From Gammaproteobacteria bacterium (lineage in GTDB: Bacteria; Pseudomonadota; Gammaproteobacteria; Pseudomonadales; Pseudohongiellaceae): a DNA stretch of 49,783 bases. Position 1 is the stretch's first letter, and every line of letters begins with the position of its first letter. Positions 29,773 to 37,563 of this stretch are shown one piece after another. A program made the translations under genes and the position numbers. The notes under the pieces were generated by a model. That model was given only the letters and a program-made list of their open reading frames with translations. It searched no databases and was not told the origin of the DNA. The stretch is taken from the NCBI GenBank assembly GCA_019654215.1, contig BPDI01000021.1:1-49783 (forward strand), in the 5' to 3' direction.

Positions 29773-31514
29773 ATGGCCGAGTTGGAAAAAAAAAAGTCGT
29801 AGCTCATTAGAAGCTGCGACACAGTCGAATTTTATACGGAATATGATTGCCCGGGATATTGCTTCTCAAAAGCATGGGGGTCGTGTGCACACCCGATTTC
29901 CTCCTGAACCCAACGGTTATTTACATATAGGCCACGCCAAGTCTATTTGCCTAAATTTTTCTGTGGCAGCTGAAAACAACGGTTACTGCAATCTTCGCTT
30001 CGATGATACAAATCCTGCAAAGGAGAGTCAGGAGTATGTCGATGCAATTAAAGACAATATTCGTTGGCTTGGCTTTGAATGGGATGGCGAAGTGCGTTAC
30101 TCCTCAGACTATTTCGAGTATTTGTACAATTTTGCTGTGCAGCTGATTGAAAAAGGGCTGGCATATGTCGACAGCCTTTCAGCGGAACAAGCTAGGGAGT
30201 ATCGAGGTACTCTGATAGAGCCAGGACTAAATAGCCCGGATAGGAGTCGTTCGATAGACCAAAGCCTCGATTTATTCGCTCGTATGCGCGCAGGTGAATT
30301 TGAAGATGGCAGTTATTCGCTGCGAGCCAAGATTGATATGGCATCTCCTAATATCAATATGCGAGATCCTGTTCTTTATCGAATCCGTAACATTGCCCAC
30401 CATCAAACCGGTGAGCGGTGGTGCATTTATCCAACCTATGATTACACTCACTGTATTTCCGATGCGATTGAAAACATAACTCATTCTCTCTGTACACTGG
30501 AGTTCGAAGACCACCGACCACTTTACGATTGGATTTTGCATAGCCTGGATCTTGAATCCTTGCAGTCAGCGAGTGTGCTCGGCGGCGAGGGATTTAAATA
30601 TGTTCTGCCGGAACAAACTGAGTTTGCCAAGTTAAAACTCAATTACACCATGATGGGCAAACGTAATTTGAAAGAGATGGTCGACAGCGGGGTTGTGCAG
30701 GGTTGGGACGATCCGCGCATGCCAACTCTTGCTGGGATGCGCAGGAGGGGATTTACTTCAGCTGCGATTCGAAACTTTTGTGAGAGTGTTGGAGTTAGTC
30801 GTTCAGAGAGCTTAGTTGATATGAGTATGCTTGAGCATGCCATTCGTGATGATCTAGATAAAAATGCCCCACGAGCAATGTGTGTCTTAAATCCTTTGCG
30901 CGTAGTACTGGAAAATCTGGATGACGACCATATTGAGTTATTAAGCCTGCAGAATCATCCTAAAGAAGAAGATATGGGCAGGCGTGATGTTCCATTCACC
31001 CGCGATATTTTTATTGATCGTGGAGACTTTGAAGAAGAGCCTCCGGCCGGATTTAAGCGTCTTATGCTTGGAGGTGAAGTGCGTTTGCGCGGATCCTATG
31101 TGATTAAGTGCGATGAAGTTATAAAGAATTCAGAAGGTGAAATTACTGAACTTAAATGTAGTGTGGATAAAGACACATTAGGAAAAAAACCCGAAGGTAG
31201 GAAAGTAAAAGGGGTGATTCATTGGGTGTCAGCAACGGCAGGAATTCCTGTGAAAGTGCGGCTATTTTGATCGCCTTTTCAATGAGAAAAACCCAGAATC
31301 GAAAAAGATCAAAGATTACCGTCAGTGCCTTAATCCATCGTCTTTAATTGAGTTAACGGAATGTGTCGTGGAGCCTTCGGCTTTAAACGCTGGCGCTTCC
31401 TCCAATTTCCAATTCGAACGGGAAGGCTATTTTTGCATCGACACTATAGACAGCACTGAAGAATACCCAGTATTTAATCGCACTATAACTCTCCGGGACT
31501 CTTGGTCTGAATAG
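29773..31514 (+). CDS. glnS: Glutaminyl-tRNA synthetase
   Basis: GlnS charges tRNA-Gln. ATG 29773 is followed by a run of ten A bases where the frame slips, then [15 protein letters not shown] and the HIGH motif in [16 protein letters not shown]. GlnRS-specific blocks follow: [20 protein letters not shown] and [13 protein letters not shown]. The second signature, normally MSKR, reads MGKR (30653-30664). Near 31268 one extra T in CTATTTTGATCG causes a slip; beyond it [13 protein letters not shown] and [20 protein letters not shown] continue to the stop at 31512-31514. Corrected length is about 580 residues. cysS follows after 20 bases. Confidence 0.95.
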
Positions 31515-31534
31515 ATTAATATAGTTTTTATCCA

Positions 31535-32928
31535 ATGCTAAAAATCTACAACACAATGACCCAGGCGAAAGAAGATTTTCGCCCAATCGACGAAGGTAAA
31601 GTTCGGATCTTTTGTCTGTGGCTTGACGGTATACGACTATACCCACCTGGGTCATGCCCGCATGTTGGTAGCATTCGATGTAATCGTACGTTATTTGCGT
31701 GCTCGCGGCTTTTTACGTAACTTATGTGCGCAACATTACCGATATTGATGACAAGATTCTGCAGCGTGCGACTGAAAATCAAGGGAAATATTTTCAGGGT
31801 CTTACTGCGCGTTTTATCGATGCTATGCACGAGGATGAGAAGGCGTTGGCAATTCTTCCACCAGATCAGGAACCGCGTGCGACTGGTCATATCGAAGAAA
31901 TCATCTCGATGATTGAAATATTGATTGATAAGGAGTTTGCTTACTCAGCAGAAAACGGTGATGTGTATTTTTCAATAATGCGATTTCCAGATTATGGAAA
32001 ATTGTCAAAAAAGAAAATGGACGAATTACTCGACGGTGCCCGTATCGAAGTAGGCGAGCTGAAGCAAGACCCCAGAGATTTTGTCTTATGGAAAGCGGCT
32101 GGTGATGGCGGGATAGGTTGGGACTCGCCATGGGGATATGGTAGGCCAGGTTGGCATATTGAATGTTCTGCGATGTCTACCAGCGCTCTAGGCAATAACT
32201 TTGATATTCACGGTGGCGGTACCGATCTATTATTTCCCCATCATGAAAATGAGATTGCACAGTCTGAATGTGCTACCGATTCGAAGTTTGCAAACCTCTG
32301 GATGCATAATGGTCCATTGCGGGTGGACAACGAAAAAATGTCAAAGTCTCTTGGCAATTTCTTCACTGTACGAGAAGTATTAAAGAAATATAGCGCAGAG
32401 GTAGTCAGGCACTTATTAATTGCCAGTCACTACCGCAGCCCGATTAATTATTCAGAACATAGCCTGCAACAATCGGCAAAAGCATTAGAGCGTTTTTATA
32501 TCTCGCTCGAGGGTTTAGACATTGAGAATGCAAAATCATTAACTAATAGTCGTTTCGAGAAGACATTTTTCGCGGCAATGGACGATGACTTCAATACTGC
32601 GGAAGCATTTGGAGTGTTATTTGAATTAGTCACCGTGATTAATAAACAAAAAGGCGAAGACATAGATCTCGCTAACCAGCTCGGTAAGTTATTAGTGAGG
32701 CTGGGTGGCATTTTGGGTATGTTGCAATCGAGCCCTGCAGATTTTCTTCGCGGCGATCAATCGATTGAAATTGAGGCAGCGACCATAGATCAATTAATCG
32801 CTGAAAGAGAGCAAGCACGGATGGAGAAGAATTGGGCGCTGGCCGATGAAATTAGGGATCAGCTCACTGCAATGAAAGTAGTCGTAGAAGATGGCGCCGA
32901 TGGCAGTAGCTGGCGCATCGAAAGATAA
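31535..32928 (+). CDS. cysS: Cysteinyl-tRNA synthetase
   Basis: CysS charges tRNA-Cys. ATG 31535 starts [20 protein letters not shown]. The zinc cysteine and HIGH motif are in [16 protein letters not shown], read after removing one T from the TTTT at about 31611. A second extra T near 31715 separates it from the long intact frame ([17 protein letters not shown] onwards). Other marks are [25 protein letters not shown] and KMSKS in [13 protein letters not shown]. The C-terminal anticodon domain is complete. Corrected length is about 463 residues, normal. It sits just downstream of glnS. Confidence 0.96.
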
Positions 32929-32953
32929 ACCTTCCCGCGATTTAGCCGAAATT

Positions 32954-32996
32954 AAAATACCTAAGTAATTTTTTGTTGTTTTAATAGGTGTTTTTT
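32954..32996 (+). terminator. Terminator after cysS
   Basis: AAAATACCTA pairs with TAGGTGTTTT (one G-U pair) across a loop of about 21 bases, and is followed by further T residues. It lies 26 bases beyond the cysS stop. The large loop is unusual. Confidence 0.55.
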
Positions 32997-33056
32997 CATC
33001 GCCCGGTTAGTCTAATATGCGCTGAAATTTAGTAATACTGGTGATCTAATCACTAA

Positions 33057-33085
33057 TTGACGGGCCTAAATGACGCGAGTATTAT
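33057..33085 (+). promoter_or_regulatory. Promoter of the tRNA-Pro/tRNA-His unit
   Basis: TTGACG, a 17-base spacer and TATTAT are followed by a GC-rich discriminator GCCGCCC. tRNA-Pro starts 32 bases after the -10. GC-rich discriminators are typical of stable-RNA promoters under stringent control. Confidence 0.75.
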
Positions 33086-33116
33086 GCCGCCCTCTTAGGA
33101 GACGTCATAAATAAAT

Positions 33117-33193
33117 CGGGGTATAGCGCAGTCTGGTAGCGCGCTTGCTTTGGGAGCAAGATGTCGGGAGTTCAAATCTCTCTACCCCGACCA
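33117..33193 (+). tRNA. tRNA-Pro (anticodon UGG)
   Basis: The acceptor CGGGGTA pairs with TACCCCG. The anticodon stem CTTGC/GCAAG encloses TTTGGGA with anticodon TGG, and the encoded CCA is at 33191-33193. The leading C and length of 77 fit bacterial tRNA-Pro. Confidence 0.96.
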
Positions 33194-33225
33194 ATTTTTG
33201 ATTTTTTAATAGATAACCGTTCAAT

Positions 33226-33302
33226 GGTGACTGTAGCTCAGTTGGTAGAGCCCCGGACTGTGACTCCGGTTGTCGCGGGTTCGAACCCCGTCAGTCACCC
33301 CA
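33226..33302 (+). tRNA. tRNA-His (anticodon GUG)
   Basis: The acceptor GTGACTG pairs with CAGTCAC. The extra G at -1 (33226) faces C73, the identity element for HisRS. The anticodon loop is TTGTGAC with GTG, and CCA is encoded at 33300-33302. It is co-transcribed with tRNA-Pro. Confidence 0.96.
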
Positions 33303-33399
33303 TTTTCGTGCTACAAATTTCTTCAAGGCTGAATTCAGATAGTACATAGTCTGGTCAATCTAGCTAGTTGGTTCGACTAGTGGTTTATGGCTAATACTT

Positions 33400-33621
33400 A
33401 TGACCAAAAGCAAGCAGGAAACTATATATGGGGAACGAATCCCATTTAATGAATTGAGCCTGGAAACGCCTTTCATTTCCGATACCAGCAAATCAGGCAT
33501 ATTAGGAAAAATCGCCGATGCTTATAAGAATCTATCTCTGGTTATGGCTGGTATGTACACTGGATTAAATTGTTATGGCGCTCCTTATTTTCATCGTGAA
33601 ATCGATGGGGATGGAGGATGA
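33400..33621 (+). CDS. Small hypothetical protein between tRNA genes
   Basis: A 73-residue frame (starting MTKSKQETIYGERIPFNELS) has an ordinary amino-acid mix with no signal peptide or membrane span. I do not recognise it. There is no clear ribosome-binding site. It fills most of the gap between tRNA-His and tRNA-Arg, where a gene is not usual. It could be a real small gene, or a piece of a larger one cut by indels. Confidence 0.35.
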   Translation: MTKSKQETIYGERIPFNELSLETPFISDTSKSGILGKIADAYKNLSLVMAGMYTGLNCYGAPYFHREIDGDGG

Positions 33622-33700
33622 AAATAAAACAGACAATAGACCTGTTTAGATTGTCCTCGTGGTTCATATTCCTGAATCATGTAAAATACGCGCCTTTTCA

Positions 33701-33777
33701 GCGCCCGTAGCTCAACCGGATAGAGCACCGGCCTTCTAAGCCGGGGGTTGGAGGTTCGAGTCCTCCCGGGCGCGCCA
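33701..33777 (+). tRNA. tRNA-Arg (anticodon UCU)
   Basis: The acceptor GCGCCCG pairs with CGGGCGC. The anticodon stem CCGGC/GCCGG encloses CTTCTAA with TCT, the T loop is TTCGAGT, and CCA is at 33775-33777. A TAAAAT box at 33682-33687 followed by ACGCGCC suggests its own promoter. Confidence 0.96.
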
Positions 33778-33786
33778 CAATTAATA

Positions 33787-33810
33787 AAAAGGGCTTAGGT
33801 CCCTTTTATA
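33787..33810 (+). terminator. Terminator of tRNA-Arg
   Basis: AAAAGGG, a seven-base loop and CCCTTTTATA form a compact hairpin ten bases after the tRNA. This is a typical rho-independent terminator. Confidence 0.8.
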
Positions 33811-34169
33811 ATGTGGTCCGCGTGCAGACAGACTCTCACCTCCTTAGTCTTTAAAGATGTGACAGAATGGTAAAGCTTGTGGCATGCGGCCTGAAGCGTG
33901 AAGATTTTGGCTAGCCAAAACGCAAATCGACAATTAGACGAGAGTGAATTGGCATTACTTCTGGGAGTCCAAAGAGTGAGGAACAGTGATGAGCCAAATA
34001 ACCGAATCAGTCTTTCTAAATCGCTGAATCCAGCTTCTTTGTATAGTTTCTAAGCAAGTCAATAAATACAAAACAAAACCTCTGGAAAACCACATTTCCC
34101 TATAAAACAATAATTTACTAAAGAAACCTAGAGTAAAGCCGACAATATTGGTAGCAACATAAGTAGAGT
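33811..34169. other. Unexplained stretch downstream of tRNA-Arg
   Basis: No open frame or known RNA is recognised in these 359 bases. A 16-base perfect palindrome, TTTTGGCTAGCCAAAA, is at 33905-33920. A weak promoter-like pair, TTGTAT (34039-34044) and TAAATA (34063-34068) with an 18-base spacer, lies ahead of the terminator at 34170. No integrase and no second copy of the tRNA-Arg 3' end were found. Confidence 0.4.
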
Positions 34170-34211
34170 GGCCTAGGCTAGGATTGAATTCTTAGCGCTA
34201 GGCCGTTTTTT
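34170..34211 (+). terminator. Strong plus-strand terminator with no annotated gene upstream
   Basis: GGCCTAG (34170-34176) pairs with CTAGGCC (34198-34204), with an inner GCTA/TAGC extension, followed by G and six T residues. Reading on the minus strand there is no T run, so it does not suit the FkbM gene that ends at 34217. It implies a rightward transcript arising between 33811 and about 34100. Confidence 0.7.
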
Positions 34212-34216
34212 CTTCA

Positions 34217-35166
34217 CTATTCAGCGTTGAGCCCCGGAATTAGGTTTTTTTTCTCTGCTGGCACCGCGATGATGTCGTCTTGACCTGATGCTCTCCAATC
34301 GTTAACCGGCACTATTCGATACAAACCCGTCCTTTTTGCTCTGGATCCCCTTTTTTTGCCTTAGCTCCCACAGAGTTTCTGGTATCAAACCGGAATAGCA
34401 AATAGTCTTCCGGGAGGTGGGCTAACAGATCTTTCTCATCAGTAAATGCAATATCATTACCGTAGCTCACCTCGCAAACAATTAAAGGGCGCTGGCTACT
34501 TAAGGTTTCATTCATTCCCGCAATAACCTTCTTTTCAAAGCCTTCCACATCAATCTTTATAAATCTTATGGAATAGGAATGTTTACGGAAATAGCTGTCG
34601 CCGCGGATTAGCTCCAGTTGTTTGAAAGCCATGTTGCCTTTATCTGTGGTGCTTGCATCGAATGACCCAATGCCTTGATTGCGACCGGTGGGTGCATAAA
34701 AATCCAACATCTCTTCACGATCACTAAGCGCAATTTGTTCAAGCTTGATATTTTTCAGTTTGTTTAGGGAAATATGGTGTTTGAGTTTGTTACTGACCTC
34801 TGAGAATGGTTCGAAAGCCACTACCTGGTCGGCGAGGTTAGACATAAATAGAGAGTGTTGCCCAATATTCGCACCAATATCGATAAAAGCCGTTTTATGA
34901 TTTTCGCAGCCTTCGCTCTGCAATGCATTCCAACAATCCCTTAGGAAAAACAGCAGGGGTTTTTCAAAAGCTCCATAAAACAAGATATTAGCCTCTATAT
35001 TGTTATTAAGATTACCTTCATATTTAAGGCCAAAAAAATCTGTTGAAAACTGAAAATTTGGAGTTATGTCTCCCTTGCAAAGTTGACGATATAGTAATTT
35101 GCGCCACGTTAGACTCAATCCCGCTGTAGGCCAAAGAACTTTGGCAAATATGGACGAAATGGTCAT
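34217..35166 (-). CDS. FkbM-family SAM methyltransferase
   Basis: The SAM-binding motif is FIDIGANIGQHSLFMSN, followed by VVAFEPFSEVSNKL and the FkbM hallmark IRFIKIDVEGFEKKVIAGM. FkbM enzymes O-methylate sugars, lipids or natural products; the substrate is unknown. The frame first stops at 34312, but the next frame continues as LYRIVPVNDWRASGQDDIIA and ends PGLNAE at TAG 34217-34219, so one indel near 34320 is likely. Corrected length is about 316 residues. There is no signal peptide. It lies three bases after the DUF1643 gene on the same strand, and no glycan or lipid synthesis genes are near. Confidence 0.82.
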
Positions 35167-35169
35167 GAA

Positions 35170-35664
35170 TTAGCGCCCTGAATTTCGCAAAACCATGTAG
35201 TGGATAGGCTTTAAATCTGCTCTCAAATAGAGGGGGTGTGCAGGTTCCCGTGTTTGATTGATCTTAAGGCAATGGGGATACTTAAGTTTCTTGACTAAAT
35301 CTGCGGCCCGATCACGGCCCATAGTGATAGATCCCCAACAGACAATAATGAGATCGCTACGCTTTTCGGCATTACTAATCCATATATCGTTTTGCTTGCC
35401 AATCGGATTGGAAGCGGCTTTAAGATCTTTGGGGTATGTGGCGCGAAAAGCGAATAGATTTACAATTTCCATGGATTGATAGCCCCAGGACTTTGCGAAA
35501 CCAACACATCTTCTGATAGTTGGATCGTCACGTTTGTGATCCGCAGTGGAAGGATTCAATCCAATGAATAAAACCCTGCCTTTTCCTTCTTCCCAACTTC
35601 GTTCGAGGCTATAGCGGTAGAGACTACAAGAAGAAAATCGAGCTTTTTGTGAAACATATTGCAT
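35170..35664 (-). CDS. DUF1643 domain protein
   Basis: The 164-residue intact frame is a single DUF1643 domain. Signature parts are VLFIGLNPSTADHKRDDPTI and VNLFAFRATYPKDLKAA, followed by DLIIVCWGS and a C-terminal AHPLYLRADLKPI. The pattern resembles uracil-DNA-glycosylase-like folds (GLNPS near the start, HPLY near the end), but the enzymatic role of DUF1643 is not established. It is the first gene of a two-gene unit with the FkbM methyltransferase. Confidence 0.82.
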   Translation of the reverse strand: MQYVSQKARFSSCSLYRYSLERSWEEGKGRVLFIGLNPSTADHKRDDPTIRRCVGFAKSWGYQSMEIVNLFAFRATYPKDLKAASNPIGKQNDIWISNAEKRSDLIIVCWGSITMGRDRAADLVKKLKYPHCLKINQTREPAHPLYLRADLKPIHYMVLRNSGR

Positions 35665-35908
35665 TTTGAAACAGTTATAGTAACCACTGTAGGGTAGTTT
35701 ATGAAATGTCGATATAATTAAATCAGCTGCTGGTTAAAAATAACATTCACCAAGCCCTGGTTGGATGGCTAGGCTACTGAACATACTACCAAGAAGAGCT
35801 CCCCTTCTGGTGTTGGCTTTCTCCAATTTCTAGTTCTTAATGTTCCCGATTTTGGTTGCGGTGTCCAATTGGCTGGTTTAATGTTCTTGCGCTCTAGTTT
35901 TATAGGCG
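35665..35908. other. Divergent DUF1643 / mtnP upstream region
   Basis: No convincing gene is seen in 244 bases. A short hydrophobic reading starts at ATG 35765 (ARLLNILPRRAPLLVLAFSN) but meets a TAG after about 22 codons. nagZ, which precedes mtnP in Pseudomonas as I recall it, is missing. Confidence 0.4.
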
Positions 35909-36671
35909 GTGAGTAGCATGCTAGGGATCATCGGCGGTACCGGGCTTTATCAGATAGATGGATTTAAATCCGCTGGATTTAAACGAGTGACCACTCCTTT
36001 TTCTGAAAAACGTGTAGTTGTAGAACTGTTTAAACATGGCGAACAGACGGTGGCGTTTCTGCCTCGGCACGGTAAGGATCATCTTATTCCTCCCCATAAG
36101 ATAAACTATCGAGCGAATATTTGGGCACTGCAAATGATTGGAGCAGATAAAATTATCGCTATTAATGCAGTCGGCGGAATTCACCAGGATACCGGCCCTG
36201 GTAATTTCGCGATACCGAACCAGATTATAGATTACACCCATAGTCGCGCTCATACTTTTTTCAAAGGAAGATCTGGAATTCGTTACCCATATCGATTTTA
36301 CTGAGCCGTTTTCTAATGAATTGCGCAAACAGTTGGTGGGCGCTTTTGATCGGGTAAACACGGCGAACTCTGCGAACAAATCCCTATTAACTGAAGGCAT
36401 ATATGGCTGTATGCAGGGCCCACGCCTTGAAACACTAGCCGAGATTAAACGGCTACAACAAGATGGTTGCGATGTAGTAGGTATGACTGGGATGCCTGAG
36501 GCCGCCTTGGCGCGGGAACTGAAACTCGACTATGCCATGTTGGCTTTGTCAGTAAACTGGGCAGCAGGTCTTGGCGAAAAAGAAATATTAATGAGCGAAA
36601 TAGAAGCTTATGTGAAAGAGGGTAGAGGTTTTATTCTCGAAGTTTTAATAAGCTTGATAGAAGAACTCTAA
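35909..36671 (+). CDS. mtnP: S-methyl-5'-thioinosine/thioadenosine phosphorylase
   Basis: This is a purine-nucleoside-phosphorylase family enzyme that salvages methylthioadenosine or its deaminated product methylthioinosine. Motifs are LGIIGGTGLYQIDGF, VAFLPRHGKDHLIPPHKINY, AINAVGGIH, then YGCMQGPRLETLAEI and VGMTGMPEAALARELKLDYA. The neighbourhood (mtnP-csiV-mfd-gap) matches the Pseudomonas methylthioinosine phosphorylase locus, so the inosine substrate is the better guess. One slip near 36272 joins FKG to EDLEFVTHIDFTEPFSNELR. The start is GTG 35909 or ATG 35918. Its stop overlaps the csiV stop by three bases. Confidence 0.9.
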
Positions 36672-37555
36672 AATCCTAGAGTTGAAATCGGGGCCGGAGG
36701 TATCTCATAGGGCTCCACTAATATCACTACACCCATAGCCGGATGATCTAGGTAATGAAACTCAGCACTACGCATTTCCCGACTCTGTTTCATATGATAA
36801 ACCTGACTGGGATAGTAGCTTAAGTCACTATCCAGCATTGATGAGGATTGAGCTTCTTTAGGAATGGGTGGTAAAGACCATCGCCCGTCTTGGTTTTCAA
36901 CGATGCTAAATTCCGTTAACCAGAGATTAGTATCGATAACTACACGATCTTCGTTTTCATTAAACCTGATGGTGAGACTACCTTGCAGTTCGTGTTGCGC
37001 ACCATAGGGCAAGCCACCTTCTATATAAACAGGTATTGACTGTTCAGGTTGAACTACTGCCTGTCTCCAGAGACCATGAAAAAGTAGACGATGGTTTGAT
37101 GATCTTTCCAGGGTTCGATTAGTCTGTTGAAAATCGCTTTCTGAAGTAAGTAGTTGAAGAAAGTCTTCTCTCAAAAAATCAAATAACTTAAATCCGCTTC
37201 TATTAGTTGGAGGGCTCGGCCCAATCGCAGCTATGGACTCTGCGCGAATCTGAGCTTGAACTTCTTCGGGAGTTAATTGTTCATTTTCAGAATCGTCAGA
37301 AGAAAAGGGGTTTAATGAGTTTGCTAATAAACTGTCTGTTAACAAAAGATCCGACAATTTATTTAGTCTTCTTAAACCATCAGGATAGGAGAGTTCAGTT
37401 CGTTCCGCATGCCATTGTTCTTCTAATCGATCGGCAGAATTTTCATTAGAAAAAATAGAAAGCTCTATTTTGAACCATCTCTCTTGACTAACGACTGGAG
37501 AGCTAAAGGCTAATGTGTTTGTTAAAAGGAAATACTGGAGTAAGCGAATTCTCAT
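36668..37555 (-). CDS. csiV: CsiV-family periplasmic peptidoglycan-binding protein
   Basis: CsiV was described in Vibrio cholerae as a peptidoglycan-binding protein that acts through LpoA to support PBP1A. The intact 295-residue frame starts with a signal peptide (MRIRLLQYFLLTNTLAFSSP, then VVSQE) and the family opening RWFKIELSIFSN. The C-terminal block LLFHGLWRQAVVQPEQSIPV, then LQGSLTIRF and MRSAEFHYLDHPAMGVVILV is characteristic. It is eight bases downstream of mfd and probably co-transcribed with it, as in other gammaproteobacteria. Confidence 0.85.
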   Translation of the reverse strand: MRIRLLQYFLLTNTLAFSSPVVSQERWFKIELSIFSNENSADRLEEQWHAERTELSYPDGLRRLNKLSDLLLTDSLLANSLNPFSSDDSENEQLTPEEVQAQIRAESIAAIGPSPPTNRSGFKLFDFLREDFLQLLTSESDFQQTNRTLERSSNHRLLFHGLWRQAVVQPEQSIPVYIEGGLPYGAQHELQGSLTIRFNENEDRVVIDTNLWLTEFSIVENQDGRWSLPPIPKEAQSSSMLDSDLSYYPSQVYHMKQSREMRSAEFHYLDHPAMGVVILVEPYEIPPAPISTLGF

Positions 37556-37563
37556 GGAAGTCT

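Noticed and set aside
33303..35700. A mobile island integrated at tRNA-Arg.
   Set aside because: No integrase, no transposase and no repeated tRNA 3' end were found; only accessory-looking gene content supports the idea.
35765..35885. A small hydrophobic membrane protein upstream of mtnP.
   Set aside because: The frame is broken by TAG after about 22 codons and again soon after, with no ribosome-binding site; too weak to list as a gene.
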